Source of the DNA: Clostridiaceae bacterium OM02-2AC
GTDB taxonomy: Bacteria; Bacillota_I; Bacilli_A; Erysipelotrichales; Erysipelotrichaceae
Assembly: GCA_003481775.1 (NCBI GenBank)
Contig: QULU01000018.1
Coordinates: 22,293 to 86,292 of the forward strand
Length of the DNA: 64,000 nucleotides
Direction of reading: 5' to 3'
Shown: positions 60,997 to 64,000 of the stretch, in pieces
Layout of the letters: every line of letters starts with the position of its first letter
Position numbering within the stretch: the first letter of the stretch is position 1
The notes under the pieces: model-generated
Told to the model about the DNA's origin: nothing
Databases searched by the model: none
Seen by the model: only the letters and a program-made list of their open reading frames with translations
Program-made: the position numbers and the translations under genes

Positions 60997-62754
60997 TTAT
61001 TTCCCTTTTCTGCTCTTGCGAACACTCTTGTCGTGGCTTCCGGCTGCACGTCTGCTTGGACGGCGCTGGGAAGAAGAAGCACTGCTATCATAGCTTCTGC
61101 TGCGTCCACCCTTACTATAGCCACCCTTGGCTCCGGTTCCTCTTCCATTGGAACGGCTGCTGTTTTTACGCTTTGGTGCACTGTCAATCTCCACCATGAC
61201 TTCCACACCGCGGATATGACTGCGCTGCATGTTGCTTAATACAGCGTCTACCTTGCTGGCTTCCACATCTACCAGAGTGAAATCCTTGCGTACATCAATA
61301 CGTCCGATGGCTTTTCCATTCAATCCGGATTCCTCAATGATTGCCGCTACAATATTCCCCGGCTGCACCCCATTGTTTCTTCCAACATTGAATTTCAATG
61401 TAATAGCATCAAATGCAGATGCATAACGCTTCACATCCTCATCCGCCTCGATGTCGATGATTTCATTCTTATAGGTCATGGAAATCAATGCGGAAATGAT
61501 GTTTTCCAGAGCGATTCCCTCTGCCATCAGTTCATTTGCAATCTCCATGCTTTCTTCTGTGATACCCTCGTCACATGCTTCCTTCACCTTAGCGACAAAA
61601 GCATTGCGGTTTGCTTCCATCATCTGTGCGCTGGTTGGCAGTGCATGACGGACAATGTTGGTTTTCGTATAGCGAATGATGTCACGGATTCCCGCACGCT
61701 GCTTTCCTCCGCTTACCAAAGTAATCGCAAGTCCCTTCTTGCCGGCTCTTCCGGTACGACCGACACGATGGATGTAATATTCGTTATCCTGTGGAATATC
61801 AAAGTTTACAACCAGATCGATATCATCCACGTCGATTCCGCGGGCTGCGACATCCGTAGCAATCAGAATCGGATAATTTCCGGAACGAAACTGCTCCATA
61901 ACACGGGAACGGAATTCCTGCTTCATATCTCCATGCAGAGAAATAGCCTTAATATCATGCTTATTCAGCTCATCACACAACTCATCAACCATTTTCTTCG
62001 TATTGCAGAAGATCATGCACAAATCCGGATCGTAGTGAGACAGCAGCACACGCAATGCATTTGCTTTTTTTCCACGCGGTGCATCATAATAAATCTGTTC
62101 TACTGTATCAATGGTACGCTGTGCGGATTTGATTTCCACACGTACCGGATCATTCTGGAATTCCTTTGTAATGCGCAGAATTTCCGCAGGCCATGTTGCT
62201 GAGAACAGAATCGTCTGATGCTCGTTGCCCTCCGGCATCATGGACAGGATTTCTTCAATATCTTCCTTAAAGCCCATGTTCAGCATCTCATCCGCTTCAT
62301 CCAGAATCACCATATTGGTATTATCCAGCTTCAGTGTGCGACGGTTCAAATGATCCATAATACGGCCCGGTGTACCGACTACGATACCGCAGCCTCTTTT
62401 CAGAAGCTGAATCTGACGGTCAATCGGCTGACCTCCGTAAATCGGAACAATCTTAACGCCTTCCTTATACTTTGAAAATTTTCTAAGCTCGGTAGCTACC
62501 TGAGTTACCAGCTCTCTAGTTGGACAGATGATCAGTGCGTTCGGATATCTTGTTCCCTGACATACTTTCTCAATCGCCGGGATACCGAATGCAGCAGTTT
62601 TACCTGTTCCTGTATTTGAACGACCAAGCACATCCTTGCCCTCCATAATAAGCGGAATGGATTGTGCCTGAATATCGGTTGCATTTTCATATCCCATTTC
62701 TTCAACAGCCTTCATTACCTCGCTGCTGATCTGTAATTCATTAAATGTTGTCAT
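60997..62754 (-). CDS. DEAD-box RNA helicase (CshA/DeaD type)
   Basis: A 585-residue ATP-dependent RNA helicase. The motifs are in order: Q-motif (ATDIQAQSIPLIM), SNTGTGKT, PTRELVTQ, LDEADEML, SATWP, ATDVAARGID and HRVGRTGRAGK. Residues ~435-540 include a DbpA-type RNA-binding domain (AAIIEESGLNGKAIGRIDVRKDFTLVDVE). The tail is Arg/Ser/Gly-rich and basic. Such helicases act in ribosome assembly, RNA decay and cold adaptation. The ATG at 62754 follows GAAGGTAACA; upstream in-frame ATGs lack a site. Confidence 0.96.
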   Translation of the reverse strand: MTTFNELQISSEVMKAVEEMGYENATDIQAQSIPLIMEGKDVLGRSNTGTGKTAAFGIPAIEKVCQGTRYPNALIICPTRELVTQVATELRKFSKYKEGVKIVPIYGGQPIDRQIQLLKRGCGIVVGTPGRIMDHLNRRTLKLDNTNMVILDEADEMLNMGFKEDIEEILSMMPEGNEHQTILFSATWPAEILRITKEFQNDPVRVEIKSAQRTIDTVEQIYYDAPRGKKANALRVLLSHYDPDLCMIFCNTKKMVDELCDELNKHDIKAISLHGDMKQEFRSRVMEQFRSGNYPILIATDVAARGIDVDDIDLVVNFDIPQDNEYYIHRVGRTGRAGKKGLAITLVSGGKQRAGIRDIIRYTKTNIVRHALPTSAQMMEANRNAFVAKVKEACDEGITEESMEIANELMAEGIALENIISALISMTYKNEIIDIEADEDVKRYASAFDAITLKFNVGRNNGVQPGNIVAAIIEESGLNGKAIGRIDVRKDFTLVDVEASKVDAVLSNMQRSHIRGVEVMVEIDSAPKRKNSSRSNGRGTGAKGGYSKGGRSRSYDSSASSSQRRPSRRAAGSHDKSVRKSRKGK

Positions 62755-62889
62755 TGTTACCTTCTTTCTATCATTGCAGGTTAAAAACTCGTAATAACTT
62801 ACTAAGTTTACCATATGATGGTACATACGTCAATTTATAATTCTATCATCCGTCAGTTTTCCCATATAAAGCAGCTGCATTCCATAAAT

Positions 62890-62912
62890 TAAAAAAACAG
62901 TGCCATGCACTA
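62890..62912 (-). terminator. Terminator of the CarD-like gene
   Basis: On the minus strand AGTGC pairs with GCACT across ATG, followed by GTTTTTTT, close to the stop codon. Confidence 0.7.
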
Positions 62913-62923
62913 TTTTCTGTTAT

Positions 62924-63391
62924 CTATGCCATCCTGCGGTAGCAGTCCTCCAGACGCTCCACGAGACGATCCTTAGAAAGGTCAAGCACAAAGGACAGCT
63001 CCTCACAGAGCACACCCTCGATTCGGGAAAGGCATTCCTGATAACGGATTCCCTTTTTCCCCTCGGCATATTTCCAGTACAGCAGACCGATCAATAGTTG
63101 TACCTGCTGTTCCAGCTTATAATCAACGATGCTCTGCTGAATCTGCATAAGTGTCAGACTTGCAGGAAGAGTGGAGCTCTGTTTGGGAGAGAACAGCTTC
63201 TTCAAAATAAGATCTGCCTCATCACTTTCCATCAGGTTTCGCACACCTACCAGCGGCAGGCTTTTGAATGGTATGGAACAGGTACTTCCATCCGCAGCCG
63301 TAATCACCATACGCTTTTCTTTTTTGTCGATGCCTGTGACATCACAGATGCCCAGGTTTGGATGAAATACCTTTTCTTCGTAGTTTACCAT
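62924..63391 (-). CDS. CarD-like RNA polymerase-binding protein
   Basis: A 155-residue protein. The first ~65 residues match the CarD_CdnL_TRCF RNA polymerase-interaction domain (KVFHPNLGICDVTGI, then CSIPFKSLPLVGVRNLM, where CarD has Y-P-x-x-G-x-G and PV-x-x-x-x-x-GLR). The C-terminal ~85 residues are helical, as in CarD. Factors of this family stabilise open promoter complexes. The match is clear for the first domain but the Tyr-Pro signature is changed to Phe-His-Pro, so it is a divergent member. GAGG precedes the ATG by 8 nt. Confidence 0.82.
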   Translation of the reverse strand: MVNYEEKVFHPNLGICDVTGIDKKEKRMVITAADGSTCSIPFKSLPLVGVRNLMESDEADLILKKLFSPKQSSTLPASLTLMQIQQSIVDYKLEQQVQLLIGLLYWKYAEGKKGIRYQECLSRIEGVLCEELSFVLDLSKDRLVERLEDCYRRMA

Positions 63392-64000
63392 GTTATATAC
63401 CTCGATACCCTCAGTCTATGCTTTTTTTCGTGAAAAGTCAAACGATTATCAAAAGAATGCAATGCCGGATGCATCGCAGGCATAAGCAAACCGACGAAAG
63501 AGGAAGGCTGATGCATTGGTTCAAAAGGAGGATAAGAATAACGATTATACGCAGCATTTCACTGCTATGTATTCCTACAATGGCAGTAGGCAAGGCGCCC
63601 ATCGCCTTATAACCTTATATATATCTGAAAGCATACCTCAACCCATAAGGCACGAAAAGCGACATGCAGCCTGTCGAAGAGCTCCTGCTGGAAAATTCTC
63701 ATATGAAACATCCTTTCGTGCAGCGAAGCGTCCCCTATATAAGCACAGATCGTTATTCAGTGATAAGGCGACACCATCACAATCAGATAGCATAGAGCAG
63801 ATTGGTACACCGTCCCTGTTTTGAAAAAGCATAGAAAGGTCCAGAAATAACCATACCTTCCCTTATCCCATGAAGATGCTGCATTTGTTAATCAAATTCT
63901 GAGGGAGTCTTGTATAAACGATATGTGATAGCATAGCTGATCATAATCCTTACGGACTTGCAGCTCTATGATTTTCGTTATGCTAAATCGCTAAATATAA
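63392..64000. other. 609-nt end region without a supported gene
   Basis: Short overlapping open frames occur on both strands at 63516-63832, but none has a ribosome site or a motif I recognise. No terminator, tRNA or insertion-sequence end is clear. The region may hold the promoter of a gene beyond the window. Confidence 0.35.

Noticed and set aside
63516-63832. Short open frames at the right end of the window
   Set aside because: No ribosome site or recognised domain; frames on both strands overlap, as expected by chance.

Overview
The window looks like chromosome from an anaerobic, mid-GC Bacillota of the Erysipelotrichia type, perhaps close to [Clostridium] innocuum. That placement is inference from gene content: pyruvate:ferredoxin oxidoreductase, malic enzyme plus fumarase, a DUF1836 protein, a CBS-type family II pyrophosphatase, AGGAGG-type ribosome binding sites and many short intrinsic terminators. 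No rRNA, prophage, insertion sequence or CRISPR array is visible. Two tRNA genes, Glu(UUC) and Asn(GUU), each have their own promoter and terminator.

Layout. 1-8 kb: a cut zinc-ribbon gene, small proteins, fumC convergent with malic enzyme, a phosphoesterase, a DUF1836 protein and asparaginase. 8-19 kb: tRNAs, an RlmI-type methyltransferase, a CPBP protease, an Xre/DUF2975 operon, an orphan FakA C-terminal domain, a UvrD-like helicase, a CwlC-like amidase, a DUF368 lipid-carrier transporter and an ABC pair. 19-25 kb: an orphan PTS IIB and a phosphonate-type transporter (phnD, phnC, two phnE) with a GntR regulator. 25-39 kb: a NatAB-type exporter, an Xre/membrane pair, a FUSC-pseudo-HAD fusion, a P-type ATPase behind a manganese riboswitch, a TPR-GAF-GGDEF protein and a CBS pyrophosphatase. 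39-48 kb: a LysR/NmrA divergent pair, an Xre-membrane sensor, a CwlD-like amidase, an AI-2E-family permease and pyruvate:ferredoxin oxidoreductase. 48-64 kb: a 7.3-kb giant repeat gene, a 44-residue small gene behind a membrane protein, a frameshifted AAA-ATPase/nuclease gene, further membrane proteins, MscS, a DEAD-box helicase and a CarD-like factor.

The most unusual object is the 2429-residue protein at 47963-55252. By hand alignment it is a 140-residue N-terminal domain, 22 tandem ~103-residue beta-sandwich-like repeats, and an 18-residue tail. Nineteen repeats keep a Lys/Glu/Asn(Asp) trio in the positions that form internal isopeptide bonds in Cna-B/SpaA pilin domains. In three repeats the Lys and Glu are lost together. 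About 87 cysteines sit in the first 1499 residues and none in the last 930. It has no recognisable signal peptide or LPXTG anchor. Its upstream region carries an AC-N16-CATA arrangement also found upstream of the signal-less amidase at 15816-16403, which suggests late mother-cell (sigma-K-like) expression and a spore-surface role. That is a hypothesis, not an observation.

Other points to check are the riboswitch leader with three mutually exclusive arms, the HAD domain that has lost both key aspartates, the 20-nt palindromic insertion that splits the AAA-ATPase gene, and the free-standing FakA-like domain.
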